A stretch of DNA of 64,000 bases from Butyrivibrio sp. MC2021 (GCF_000621605.1 NZ_JHXX01000004.1:186001-250000), one strand, 5' to 3'; positions 8,396-16,958 are shown, counted from the stretch's first letter. Notes: generated from the sequence alone by a model not told the origin. Numbers and translations: made by a program.

Positions 8396-9271
8396 TTACA
8401 ACAGTTCCTTAAGGTAATCCTCAATGGCATCATGCCAGTCTGCAAACATGAAATCAGATGTAAGCTTGAACATATAGTTCTCAAGAATGCTGTATGCAGG
8501 ACGAGGAGCTGCCTGAGTGTTCTTGGCAAGATACTCCGCGGTGGTCACATGATTAACTTTGGTCTTCTTGCCTGCCAGTCTGAAGATTTCCTCAGTAAAG
8601 TCAGCCCAGTTGGTATCTCCCTCGCAGGTGGCATGGAATACGCCGTAGTTCTCTGTGGGAAGAAGATAATGGATAGCCTTGGCCAGCTCCTTGGTGCTGG
8701 TAGGTGTTCCCAGCTGATCCTTAACAACGCTTACTTCGTCATACTTCTCGGAAAGTCCCAGCATGGTCTTAACGAAGTTCTTGCCGTCGCCATAGAGCCA
8801 TGCGGTTCTGAGGATAAAGAAGTCCTTGGCGAACTGTTTTACCATCTCTTCACCGGCCAGCTTGGTCTTACCGTAAACGCTGACAGGGCCGGTCTGGTCA
8901 AACTCGATATAGGGCTTGGTGCCGTTTCCGTCAAAAACATAATCTGTGGATACGTGAACCAGCTTTGCTCCTACTTCTGTAGCGGCAATAGCAAGGTTTC
9001 TGGGGCCGATGGCGTTGATCTTGTAGGAAAGATCGATATCGCTCTCCTGCTTGTCCACTGCGGTATAAGCTGCGCAGTTGATGATGGCTGCAGGCTTAAC
9101 CTCTTTTGTCAGAGCCAGCACAGCGTCAACGCTGGTGATATCAAGGGGAGTAATACCCTCTCCCTGAAAAACATCTGTATTTACAAGCTCATATCCGCCT
9201 GCTGCCAAAAGTTCCTTGTTGATAGCTCTTCCAAGCTGTCCGTTACATCCGGTTACAATTATCTTTTCCAT
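8396..9271 (-). CDS. rfbD: dTDP-4-dehydrorhamnose reductase
   Basis: The 291-residue product is an extended short-chain dehydrogenase that reduces dTDP-4-keto-L-rhamnose to dTDP-L-rhamnose with NAD(P)H in the cytoplasm. The cofactor loop is G-x-x-G-x-x-G at residues 8-14. S-T-D-Y-V-F-D-G is at 108-115 and the catalytic Y-x-x-x-K pair is Tyr133/Lys137. Length is typical. The other rhamnose genes (rfbA, rfbB, rfbC) are not in the window, so they must lie elsewhere. Its neighbours, a PAP2-like and a GT-C-like membrane protein, suggest a rhamnose-containing surface glycan. Confidence 0.92.
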   Translation of the reverse strand: MEKIIVTGCNGQLGRAINKELLAAGGYELVNTDVFQGEGITPLDITSVDAVLALTKEVKPAAIINCAAYTAVDKQESDIDLSYKINAIGPRNLAIAATEVGAKLVHVSTDYVFDGNGTKPYIEFDQTGPVSVYGKTKLAGEEMVKQFAKDFFILRTAWLYGDGKNFVKTMLGLSEKYDEVSVVKDQLGTPTSTKELAKAIHYLLPTENYGVFHATCEGDTNWADFTEEIFRLAGKKTKVNHVTTAEYLAKNTQAAPRPAYSILENYMFKLTSDFMFADWHDAIEDYLKELL

Positions 9272-9309
9272 TTTTATTCTCCAAAAAAAAAAACTATATC
9301 AATATGACC

Positions 9310-9342
9310 TAAAAGCGGACGGCATTTCTACCGTCCGCTATA
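9310..9342 (-). terminator. Terminator after the DUF3048 lipoprotein gene
   Basis: The stem AGCGGACGG/CCGTCCGCT (9314-9322 and 9331-9339) has an 8-base loop and is followed on the minus strand by TTTTAGG. Confidence 0.75.
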
Positions 9343-9358
9343 TAATGCCTTTTTATGA

Positions 9359-10537
9359 TCAATCAGCATATGTTGTTCCGTTAACCTCGAACTTAGAGAA
9401 TGATCCGCCCTTCTCCTGAATAACGAAGATCATTGTCTTACCTGTGTTAAGGGTTATCTCCTGGCCGTTGTCATCGAAGTAAGTTGTAGGTGCGTAGTCA
9501 TCACTCTTGGACCAGGTAATGTGGATCATCTTGCCCTTGGTGATATAGTAGCCGTCTCTTGTGGAGTCGTGCATCTGATAAGCAAGATATCCGTTGTCAT
9601 CACGAACCTCGTGGTAGGTTCTCTGGATGATAACATTTGAAAATGCAAGCTGCTCACCGGTGAGAGCATCTACCTGCTTGTTGCCGTAAAGAGTCTTGAG
9701 ATATACCTCTTTCTCGGGATCATAGGTAAGTGCTGACTTGGTAACAGGGAAAGAGCTTGCCATGTTGATCTCTGTGGCATCAACAGCGTCAGGATAATCA
9801 GCCAGTGTGTTGGGGCTTGTGTAACCTGTGAAGTTGAAGTGTGCCTGACCCTCGAACTTGTCTCTGTGGGTCTTGGAGAAGCCTGCCTTCTCTATAGCTG
9901 AAGTTACATGAGATGCATCTGTGAAGGCTGTGTGCTCTGAAGTGCTTCCCTCAGGAATTCTGAAGAATGCGCCGTAGTCAGAACCCATAACACCGCCGAC
10001 ACCGTTGAGGTTGTCAACATCATCTCTTGTAAGAATAGTCTTAACATAAAGCTCCGGTCCGCCGTAGTGAACAATGATCGGATCGTACTCAAGAGCTGCA
10101 TATACAAAGTAATCACGGATACTTCTGATATTACCGATCTGGGAAAGTCCCTCCCAGTTCTCCAGGATACCCATCTGACGGCTCATGCTGCCCTCTTCCA
10201 TGATCTCATAGAAAACAGCTACATTGCTGAGTCCGTACTGTGGCTGTGCCTCCTTGTTGATAGGGTACATAACAGCCAGTGGTCTGTTCTCGTTGACAGC
10301 TTCGTCAACCCACTCGTTGGTGAAGTAGCTGCGAACCATGCCCTCTGCCGGAGGAGCATCCTCATCGATGACCTCTTCCTCTACGGAAGCCTCCTCTGCA
10401 GGAGTCTCAACTACCTCCTGAATATCCTCAAGTTTCTCAATACTAAGTCCTGTAACTGCAGCCTCATCATCGCTTCCGCAGCCGACAAGTGACGCAGTTA
10501 AAAGACCTGCAAGTAACAGTGTCTTAACTCTTTTCAT
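9359..10537 (-). CDS. DUF3048 (YerB-like) lipoprotein
   Basis: The product has 392 residues. A lipoprotein signal with lipobox L-V-G-C (Cys20) is followed by an acidic linker (20-65) and the DUF3048 N-terminal domain, recognisable by P-L-A-V-M-Y-P-I-N, E-E-G-S-M-S-R-Q-M-G and R-S-I-R-D-Y-F. The smaller DUF3048 C-terminal domain ends the protein. The family is common in Firmicutes as an exported lipoprotein; B. subtilis YerB is uncharacterised in detail. The ribosome site is AGAGAGGAA before the ATG at 10537, and it has its own terminator, so it is probably monocistronic or the tail of the glmM transcript. Confidence 0.88.
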   Translation of the reverse strand: MKRVKTLLLAGLLTASLVGCGSDDEAAVTGLSIEKLEDIQEVVETPAEEASVEEEVIDEDAPPAEGMVRSYFTNEWVDEAVNENRPLAVMYPINKEAQPQYGLSNVAVFYEIMEEGSMSRQMGILENWEGLSQIGNIRSIRDYFVYAALEYDPIIVHYGGPELYVKTILTRDDVDNLNGVGGVMGSDYGAFFRIPEGSTSEHTAFTDASHVTSAIEKAGFSKTHRDKFEGQAHFNFTGYTSPNTLADYPDAVDATEINMASSFPVTKSALTYDPEKEVYLKTLYGNKQVDALTGEQLAFSNVIIQRTYHEVRDDNGYLAYQMHDSTRDGYYITKGKMIHITWSKSDDYAPTTYFDDNGQEITLNTGKTMIFVIQEKGGSFSKFEVNGTTYAD

Positions 10538-10556
10538 AACCCAAAAATTCCTCTCT

Positions 10557-10592
10557 AAAAAAAATGCCTAACAGATTTTAACACAAGGCGAC
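10557..10592 (-). terminator. Weak possible terminator after the HPr gene
   Basis: A four-base GCCT/AGGC stem (10566-10569 with 10586-10589) is followed on the minus strand by eight T residues. The stem is too short to be sure; the T8 run is the main argument. Confidence 0.3.
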
Positions 10593-10856
10593 TTATTCGC
10601 CAAGTCCATTCTCGATAGCCTCAACCAGAGCGGCCAGAGCCTCCTCTTCGTCGATTCCTTCGCATTTGAACTCCAGCTCATCACCACACTTAATGCATGC
10701 CCCCAATACACTAAGTACGCTCTTGGCGTTGGCTGTATTCTCACCATAACTGAATGTAATGTGTGACTTGTAATTCATAGCCACTTTGCACAAGTTCCCA
10801 GCAGGACGAAGGTGAAGTCCGGTGGGATTGGATATAACCACTTTTTGACTTACCAT
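10593..10856 (-). CDS. HPr-family phosphocarrier protein with both phospho-sites
   Basis: The product has 87 residues. The active histidine is His15 in T-G-L-H-L-R-P-A and the regulatory serine is Ser46 in N-A-K-S-V-L-S-V-L, so it could be phosphorylated by Enzyme I and by HPr kinase. It departs from classical HPr with several cysteines after Ser46 (C-I-K-C). It begins on the base after the glmM stop codon, so it is co-translated with glmM at the end of the cdaA-cdaR-glmM run. It may be the general HPr or a specialised paralogue; its position suggests a link between sugar flux and amino-sugar synthesis, which is inference. Confidence 0.9.
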   Translation of the reverse strand: MVSQKVVISNPTGLHLRPAGNLCKVAMNYKSHITFSYGENTANAKSVLSVLGACIKCGDELEFKCEGIDEEEALAALVEAIENGLGE

Positions 10857-12206
10857 TTAGAGCATAACCTCCTCAATCAGCTTAGCCAGTTTCTTTGCTT
10901 CCTCTTCTATCTGTTCCTGATCCTTGCCCTCGATCATAACTCTGACAAGGGGCTCTGTGCCTGACGGTCTGATAAGAACTCGGCCGTCTCCCGCGAACTT
11001 CTTCTCAAGTTCTTCGATAGCACCTGCTATTTCAGGATACTCCATGTATGCATCCTTCTTGTGGGTAGGTACATGGGCGTTTACAAGGGCCTGAGGCATA
11101 ACCTGCATTATTGATGCCAGCTCTGAAAGAGGCTTGCCTGTATCCACCATGACCTCAAGAAGATGAAGGGCTGAAAGAAGTCCGTCTCCTGTGGTGTTCT
11201 CGTCAAGGAAAATAATGTGTCCTGACTGCTCACCGCCAAGATTGGCTCCGATCTCCTTCATGTGCTCAAGAACGTATCTGTCGCCGACCTTGGTCTTGTC
11301 GATCTGAATACCCTCTCTCTCGGCCATCTTGAAGAAGCCCAGGTTACTCATAACAGTTGCTACGATTGTATTCTTGGCAAGCTTACCCTTGTTCTTCATA
11401 TGCTTGCCTACGATTGCCATGATCTCGTCGCCGTCAACCATCTTGCCGTTCTCATCCACAGCCAGGAATCTGTCTGCGTCTCCGTCAAAAGCAAGACCAA
11501 TGGCAGCCTTCTCGGTTACTACTCTTCCCTTAAGCTCTTCCATGTGTGTGGAACCACAGTTAGCATTGATATTGGTTCCGTCAGGATTGTTGTGGATAAC
11601 CACAACATCTGCACCAAGCTGTCTGATGGCCTCTACGGAAGTATAGGAGGATGCGCCCTCTGCGCAGTCCATAACAATCTTCATTCCTCTGAGGTTGATA
11701 TCAACGGTGTTAAGGTTGTGGTTGATATACTCCTCTTTTGCATCGGTGCGGACCTTGATCCTGCCGACTCCGGCGCCGGTGGGCATCTTAACCCCCTCCA
11801 TATTGTTTCTGATAAGGGCCTCGATCTCGTCCTCCAGCTCGTCGGGAAGCTTGAAGCCGTTGCCGTCAAAGAACTTGATTCCGTTGAATTCCATAGGGTT
11901 GTGGGATGCAGAGATAACAACTCCGGCATCTACCCTGTACTTCTGAGTAAGGTAAGCCACTCCCGGTGTGGGGATGACACCAACATTAACTACATCTGCT
12001 CCGACGGAACAAGCTCCTGCCATAAGGGCACTTGCCAACATATCTCCGGAAAGTCTGGTATCGCAGCCAACCATGATGGTGGGTCTGTGATTAACCTCTT
12101 TAGAAAGGACATAGGCTCCGGCCTGTCCAAGCTGCATCGCAAGAAGTGGTGTGAGTTCATCGTTTGCAACACCTCTTACGCCGTCTGTTCCAAATAATCT
12201 GCTCAT
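10857..12206 (-). CDS. glmM: Phosphoglucosamine mutase
   Basis: The 449-residue cytosolic enzyme converts glucosamine-6-phosphate to glucosamine-1-phosphate, the precursor of UDP-GlcNAc for peptidoglycan. The phospho-serine is Ser101 in I-S-A-S-H-N-P. The metal loop D-G-D-A-D-R lies near residue 240 and the C-terminal phosphate-binding R-P-S-G-T-E-P near 405. Length is normal. It follows cdaR by 27 bases, giving the conserved cdaA-cdaR-glmM module, in which GlmM is known in other Firmicutes to bind and restrain CdaA. Confidence 0.97.
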   Translation of the reverse strand: MSRLFGTDGVRGVANDELTPLLAMQLGQAGAYVLSKEVNHRPTIMVGCDTRLSGDMLASALMAGACSVGADVVNVGVIPTPGVAYLTQKYRVDAGVVISASHNPMEFNGIKFFDGNGFKLPDELEDEIEALIRNNMEGVKMPTGAGVGRIKVRTDAKEEYINHNLNTVDINLRGMKIVMDCAEGASSYTSVEAIRQLGADVVVIHNNPDGTNINANCGSTHMEELKGRVVTEKAAIGLAFDGDADRFLAVDENGKMVDGDEIMAIVGKHMKNKGKLAKNTIVATVMSNLGFFKMAEREGIQIDKTKVGDRYVLEHMKEIGANLGGEQSGHIIFLDENTTGDGLLSALHLLEVMVDTGKPLSELASIMQVMPQALVNAHVPTHKKDAYMEYPEIAGAIEELEKKFAGDGRVLIRPSGTEPLVRVMIEGKDQEQIEEEAKKLAKLIEEVML

Positions 12207-12233
12207 TTTAAAACCTCTTATAATCTGAATAAA

Positions 12234-13511
12234 TTAGTCTTTTTTCTCAACCTTGACATATACTTCCACAGGAGTCTTAACTGTGACGCCGTCAGGAAGT
12301 ACCCAGTCAACAGCCGCACTGTATGTGCCCTCTGAGAGATGATCCAGATTGTTGTTCTGGATGACCTTCTCCACATCCACGGTACCGTTGAGATCTGATT
12401 CATCAAGGGTATCAAGTGTAGCCTTAAGTCCCTGAAGTGTCAAGGACACTGTGTTATATTCTGAGTCATCAACTTCTATGTTGAAGCCCTCAACCTGATT
12501 CTTGAGCCCCACGTGGCCTATGTCCACATCAAGGGTCTTGGTGGCAATCGCCTCCACATAAACCACTACGGATGCCATGCCGTTATAATCGTCATCTGCA
12601 AGGGTCACACCGTTTGGAAGATACTTGGAAACATCCACGGATGCATTCAGGTTGCCGGTGAAGCCTGTTACGTCCACCGCTTCATCATCGATTCTGATCT
12701 CATTTATGCCTGCAAGGGTACTGCTTCTGCCGGCGATGAGAACCTCGGTAGGATTCTTCTCTACTCTTCCGGTCAGCATATGGCCTGTGGCGGGCTCGCC
12801 CTTAACCACAAAGTTAAGAGGCACATACTTGGTCTCATAGATAACTACGTTGACTCTGACCGTCTTGATGTTCATGGAAACAGAAGTGCTGTCGATAGTA
12901 TCGCCGTTGGCATCATAAAGAACGATGTCCGCGTCGGTTCCGATATTGGAGGTGAATCCCGTCACATCTACGTCAACAGCGGCATATTTGACGCTGCCTA
13001 CAACAGATTCGGGACCGCTGATCCTGATCATGTTCTGCTCGGTGGAAACATCACCTATAACATAACCGTCCGTGAGAGTTCCTGAGGTGGTGGCTGAAAG
13101 AGCAAGGGACTTGGAGGCCTTCCTCTCAACGCTGAGCTTCACCACTGAAGAACTGGGGGTTATGCTCTCAATCTTGTCATAATATTTGTTGGTAATAACC
13201 TGAATACTAACTGTATTCAGACTGGACAGATCCTGAAGATCCGCTGTAGCCACGATGTTGTTCTGGTTCAGGGAATCGATTATGGATCTTGGGGCAAAAA
13301 TGGTAACACTGCTGATGGTGTCACTGCCGTCCAGTACTGTGTACACCTGGCCCTGATCTGTAATAAGGTTGGTGTTCTTAAGTGTAACCGGAATGTTGGT
13401 ATAGCGGACTGAAGTCACGGGATCATTGATATTGGTGATCAAAAACCACACTATTACGGCGAAGATCAGTGAAGCCAGCTTAAGTCCCCAATTGGCCGTC
13501 AATTTTTTCAT
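12234..13511 (-). CDS. cdaR: YbbR-domain protein, regulator of CdaA
   Basis: The product has 425 residues: one N-terminal membrane anchor (about 8-26) and then a series of about four YbbR beta-rich repeats outside the membrane, visible as recurring V-x-V-x-G-x-x-x-x-V-x-V-D-V/T-G patterns. In related bacteria this protein binds and modulates the diadenylate cyclase CdaA. Its start overlaps the end of cdaA by four bases (13508-13511), so the two are translationally coupled. The acidic C-terminus ends with K-V-E-K-K-D. Confidence 0.92.
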   Translation of the reverse strand: MKKLTANWGLKLASLIFAVIVWFLITNINDPVTSVRYTNIPVTLKNTNLITDQGQVYTVLDGSDTISSVTIFAPRSIIDSLNQNNIVATADLQDLSSLNTVSIQVITNKYYDKIESITPSSSVVKLSVERKASKSLALSATTSGTLTDGYVIGDVSTEQNMIRISGPESVVGSVKYAAVDVDVTGFTSNIGTDADIVLYDANGDTIDSTSVSMNIKTVRVNVVIYETKYVPLNFVVKGEPATGHMLTGRVEKNPTEVLIAGRSSTLAGINEIRIDDEAVDVTGFTGNLNASVDVSKYLPNGVTLADDDYNGMASVVVYVEAIATKTLDVDIGHVGLKNQVEGFNIEVDDSEYNTVSLTLQGLKATLDTLDESDLNGTVDVEKVIQNNNLDHLSEGTYSAAVDWVLPDGVTVKTPVEVYVKVEKKD

Positions 13512-14374
13512 TTCTTCACCTTGGCCTTTCTGGCAAAATGCTTCACCGGAGCTTCTATTGTTCGCTTGTTCTGAATGTAGCGCAGGCGCTCTCTGAGTCT
13601 GTCACTGTCCACAGCTCTCTCAAGCTCGCCCTCGTAGGCTACGCTTATCTTACCTGTTTCTTCGGAAACAATGATGGTCAGGGAATCTGTAGCCTCGGAT
13701 ACGCCCACACCGGCACGGTGTCTTGTTCCCAGCTCTTTTCCAATGCCCATATTGTCTGAAAGGGGCAGATAGCAGGTGGCGGAGGTGATCCTGTCTCCGC
13801 GGATGATAACAGCTCCGTCGTGAAGAGGAGTGTTGTGCTCAAAAATATTGATAAGGAGCTGACTGGTGACGATACCGTCCACGTCAATTCCTGTGCGCTC
13901 GTACTCAGTAAGGGGATGGCTCTGCTCGATGACTATAAGAGCACCGGTTCTTACCTTGGCCATCTCTACACAGGCCCTTGTTATCTCGTTAAGGGTCTTG
14001 TCTGAAAATCTGCCCTCTGTCTTGGGATCACCCAGGGCAAGAATGTTGGCAAAAAACTTTTTCCTTCCCAGTTCCTCCAGGGCCTTACGAAGCTCCGGCT
14101 GCAGGATGACAACCATGGCCGTAAATGCGATACCGAAGGCTCTTCCAACGATCCAGAGGATGGTGGACATATTGAACAGAGCTGCAATAAGTATAAACAC
14201 AAGAATAACTATGATCCCCTTCAGGAGAGACCATAGTCTGGTGTTCTTCGCCCATACCAGGATATGGTAAACCAGAAATGCGATGATAAAAATCTCAACG
14301 AAATCCGGCCACCTCATCTGCGGCATGTGCAGCGTTGTTCTGTTAAAATCAAATAACGATTCTATTGGTTGCAT
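13508..14374 (-). CDS. cdaA: Diadenylate cyclase, c-di-AMP synthase
   Basis: The 288-residue product condenses two ATP into cyclic di-AMP. Three membrane helices occupy about 25-95, followed by the cytoplasmic DAC domain with D-G-A at 186-188 and R-H-R at 218-220, the two signature motifs of nucleotide binding and catalysis. c-di-AMP controls potassium and osmolyte transport and cell-wall homeostasis in Firmicutes. The gene order cdaA-cdaR-glmM is conserved. The C-terminal tail is unusually basic (K-H-F-A-R-K-A-K-V-K-K). Confidence 0.97.
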   Translation of the reverse strand: MQPIESLFDFNRTTLHMPQMRWPDFVEIFIIAFLVYHILVWAKNTRLWSLLKGIIVILVFILIAALFNMSTILWIVGRAFGIAFTAMVVILQPELRKALEELGRKKFFANILALGDPKTEGRFSDKTLNEITRACVEMAKVRTGALIVIEQSHPLTEYERTGIDVDGIVTSQLLINIFEHNTPLHDGAVIIRGDRITSATCYLPLSDNMGIGKELGTRHRAGVGVSEATDSLTIIVSEETGKISVAYEGELERAVDSDRLRERLRYIQNKRTIEAPVKHFARKAKVKK

Positions 14375-14383
14375 TATAGTTCC

Positions 14384-15325
14384 TTATCTGCGTCTCTGGT
14401 TAGCTTTGTTGATCTTCTTGACTCTTCTCTCGGGAGCTGAAAGTGTAACCTTGGGAACTGCCTTGACGTAGTAGTAATACTCGTCATCCTCGAACTGAAC
14501 CTTCTCGGTCCTGGTGTAGTCGAGGTTGAAGGCGAAGAACTCAACCACCAGCATAAGCAGGGCTGAAACGAGAGTTCCCACGATAACTCCGAAGAGTGAA
14601 ATCTGAGCCTCTGTCACCAGATCTCCCACAAGGGTACTGATGATGAGACAAACAGAACCTGCTGCGATGGCGATCTTCCATGCATTGTCAATGGAGGTTC
14701 TGCGGATGATATAAACCACAATAAGTGTAACGGCGAAGGCTCCGATCATAACGATCATGGTCTTGTTGCCGGTGATTCCGGTAATAACGGACTGGAACTG
14801 GCTTGCTGCCTCCTCAACACCCTCGATTCCGAGAGATGCTGCGTTTCCTGAGAAAAATACGATCATGTAAGCAATGATAAGACCGAAGGAAACGGATACC
14901 ACTGAGGTGGGGCCTCCAAGAAGTCCCATGGCAAGGGGCATCACATAAGGCAGATGCAGGAAATACATAATGGGAGTCAAAAGTACAGCCAGTGTATCCT
15001 TAGGTGAAAATCTGAAATACAGCAGAAACATCAGAAGGAATACAATTACTGCAATCAGGGCACTCTGGGCAGAGACGGAATACAGATGTCCCACAATGAA
15101 AACGGCTGAAACCACCACGATAAAGTTGGGTGGAAGTATAGCACAAAGAAGTGCTGCCATAAGAACGATAGCAATGTTGGTAAGAGCATTCATATATCCG
15201 AGCTTATTATTGATCATTGCTATTGAAATAAGTGCAAGAAGGAACTTCCATATATAGGTCAGGTAAGTTTCATTTTTCTGATAAAATCTTATGATATACT
15301 GCTTAATCTCTAGTAACGCTGTCAT
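14384..15325 (-). CDS. Unknown polytopic membrane protein upstream of cdaA
   Basis: The product has 313 residues and I do not recognise the family with confidence. There are about nine or ten hydrophobic segments between residues 22 and 265 and a cytoplasmic-looking tail of 45 residues that is first acidic/Tyr-rich (D-D-E-Y-Y-Y-Y) and then basic (R-R-V-K-K-I-N-K). No ATP-binding or transporter signature is visible, although similar Lachnospiraceae proteins are sometimes labelled ABC permease. The start overlaps the preceding gene by 23 bases and it ends 9 bases before cdaA, so it is locked into this transcript. A function linked to envelope or c-di-AMP control is only a suggestion from position. 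Confidence 0.8.
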   Translation of the reverse strand: MTALLEIKQYIIRFYQKNETYLTYIWKFLLALISIAMINNKLGYMNALTNIAIVLMAALLCAILPPNFIVVVSAVFIVGHLYSVSAQSALIAVIVFLLMFLLYFRFSPKDTLAVLLTPIMYFLHLPYVMPLAMGLLGGPTSVVSVSFGLIIAYMIVFFSGNAASLGIEGVEEAASQFQSVITGITGNKTMIVMIGAFAVTLIVVYIIRRTSIDNAWKIAIAAGSVCLIISTLVGDLVTEAQISLFGVIVGTLVSALLMLVVEFFAFNLDYTRTEKVQFEDDEYYYYVKAVPKVTLSAPERRVKKINKANQRRR

Positions 15326-15722
15326 CTTCTCTATCCTTTTCGTACATTCTCGCTAATTTTTTTAAGTCTCCATAATATGCCTTCATACTCTTGCGCATTT
15401 TAGAATACCGATAGGAATAAATGACATATGATGCAAGAGAATACACGCCAACAAGCAGGAGGTAATATATAAGTAACCTCCTGCCTACAGCCAGTAAATT
15501 TTCTGTATTATAGATGTTCGCCAGCACATCGGCGAAGTTAAAAAGCACGTAGCTACCAATGAAGATAAAAAACACCACCGTGGCACTGATCACTGATTTA
15601 AGAACGTTGAGTCCCACGTAATCACTCCTGAAATAGGAGTTGATGGCGTTATTCTTCTTACCCTCACGGTCTACAAATGCAGCCATTTTGGTCATCAAAA
15701 TGACTCTTTCCTCATTTAACAT
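15303..15722 (-). CDS. Unknown small membrane protein
   Basis: The product has 139 residues with two hydrophobic segments (about 45-66 and 82-105) and basic, Lys/Arg-rich cytoplasmic ends. No known domain is visible. AGGAGC lies just upstream of the ATG at 15722. It overlaps the next membrane gene by 23 bases, which hints that the two products work together. It sits between a YvyF-like zinc protein and the cdaA module. Confidence 0.75.
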   Translation of the reverse strand: MLNEERVILMTKMAAFVDREGKKNNAINSYFRSDYVGLNVLKSVISATVVFFIFIGSYVLFNFADVLANIYNTENLLAVGRRLLIYYLLLVGVYSLASYVIYSYRYSKMRKSMKAYYGDLKKLARMYEKDREDDSVTRD

Positions 15723-15731
15723 TGCAGCTCC

Positions 15732-16139
15732 TTAGGTATCCAGGAAGCGCATTCCGGCCTTCTTCTCCTGCTTAACCGGCTGCTGAAGTGCAGGCTTGGG
15801 CTTGGCAAAGGTATCGTTAAGATTGTTGGCCATGCTTGTCTTACACTTAGCACAGAATCTTCCTGTTTGTATAAGTTCACCGCAGTTCTCACACGTAAGC
15901 TGGAGTGGAGAATCCTTGGAGAACATAAGTCTCTCTTCACGGATCCATGTCTGGATCTGCTTGGTTGTAACCTGATTATCCTCAGAAATCTGTCTCAGGC
16001 TGGCTCTGGGATTTTCCTCAATGTACGCCTTAACCTTTTGGAAATCATCTTCAAGGGCCTTTTTGCAAGGCTCACAAATAGGCTGGCCTGCTACATAATT
16101 AAACATTTTTCCGCATCTTGCACAATTCCGTAAGTTCAT
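15732..16139 (-). CDS. YvyF-like zinc-ribbon/HTH protein (flagellar operon protein family)
   Basis: The product has 135 residues. Four C-x-x-C pairs (C-A-R-C, C-E-P-C, C-E-N-C, C-A-K-C) form two zinc-ribbon-like units flanking a helix-turn-helix segment (about 45-75: S-L-R-Q-I-S ... T-K-Q-I-Q-T-W-I-R). This arrangement matches the TIGR03826/YvyF family of flagellar-operon proteins. In B. subtilis yvyF lies next to comFC and flgM, and here comFC is directly upstream, which supports the call. DNA or RNA binding is likely but its target is unknown. Confidence 0.8.
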   Translation of the reverse strand: MNLRNCARCGKMFNYVAGQPICEPCKKALEDDFQKVKAYIEENPRASLRQISEDNQVTTKQIQTWIREERLMFSKDSPLQLTCENCGELIQTGRFCAKCKTSMANNLNDTFAKPKPALQQPVKQEKKAGMRFLDT

Positions 16140-16160
16140 AAAGCTTGACCTCCATATATT

Positions 16161-16922
16161 TTAAGTAGTTTGCCCGATGGAGAGTGTCAGAAAGTATATT
16201 TTCTCACATCCTGCCATCCGAAACTCATGGGCGATCTCATCAATGGTACTTCCAGTTGTATAGATGTCATCAATAATCAGTATGCACTTAAATTTTACAT
16301 CATTTTGGCCTATAATAAAAGCCTTTTTCAAATTATTGCGGCGGTCCCGGGCGCTGAGTTCCTTCATTGGACGGGTATTTGAGATTCTCTTTATAATATT
16401 TTCATATTCTTTTATGCCAAGATTTCGAGAAATTTCCCTTGCAAAAATCTCCGCCTGATTGTAGCCTCGTTTGTTTTTCTTGCCCTCATACATGGGCACG
16501 GGAATCACCGCTTCTATCCCCAGTTTCTTGAGTTTTTTCCCAAGAAGCCTCGAGGCCTCTTTTGCATAAAAATGCGCATATTCCTGCCGGCCCTTGTATT
16601 TGAACCTGTAGACTGAAGAAGCTATGCTTCTGTATTCAAACACCGAAAAGCCCCTGGTGTACTCGTGGGCCACGGTGCTGCAGTCCCTGCAAAAGGCCTC
16701 CTGCTGCCCCTCACCCTGCAAAGGCTTGCCGCATTTAAGACAGGTGGGACCTTTGACGTATTTTATTTTCTTATGACACTTGGGATGTATGAGCCTGCCT
16801 GTAACGATCTTCCCGTCAAAGAACTCCACGGGGTTAACGATGCGGTCGCAGATGGGACAGCGCCGCGGATAGATCAGAGATAGTGCCTCCTCATATATCC
16901 TTTCTAACTTTCTGATATCTAT
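16161..16922 (-). CDS. comFC: ComFC-family phosphoribosyltransferase-like protein (start uncertain)
   Basis: The clear body encodes a zinc-finger half (C-L-K-C ... C-R-D-C), a basic linker and the phosphoribosyltransferase P-loop I-L-I-I-D-D-I-Y-T-T-G-S-T. ComFC/GntX proteins act in natural transformation in Firmicutes. The first usual start codon is GTG at 16829, but the frame upstream still reads family-like sequence, with L-I-Y-P-R-R-C-P-I-C supplying the missing first C-x-x-C. No ATG, GTG or TTG exists there before a stop. Candidate starts are CTG at 16877 (GAGGAGG 8 bases upstream) or ATA at 16922, used here as the widest option. It lies between recD2 and the YvyF-like gene. Confidence 0.85.
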   Translation of the reverse strand: MDIRKLERIYEEALSLIYPRRCPICDRIVNPVEFFDGKIVTGRLIHPKCHKKIKYVKGPTCLKCGKPLQGEGQQEAFCRDCSTVAHEYTRGFSVFEYRSIASSVYRFKYKGRQEYAHFYAKEASRLLGKKLKKLGIEAVIPVPMYEGKKNKRGYNQAEIFAREISRNLGIKEYENIIKRISNTRPMKELSARDRRNNLKKAFIIGQNDVKFKCILIIDDIYTTGSTIDEIAHEFRMAGCEKIYFLTLSIGQTT

Positions 16923-16958
16923 GGTAAAAAAATTCCTTCCAAATTCTTTTTAACTAAA

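Noticed and set aside
7988-9307. A 439-codon open frame on the plus strand
   Set aside because: It is antisense to rfbD and the DUF212 gene, with no ribosome site or recognisable domain.
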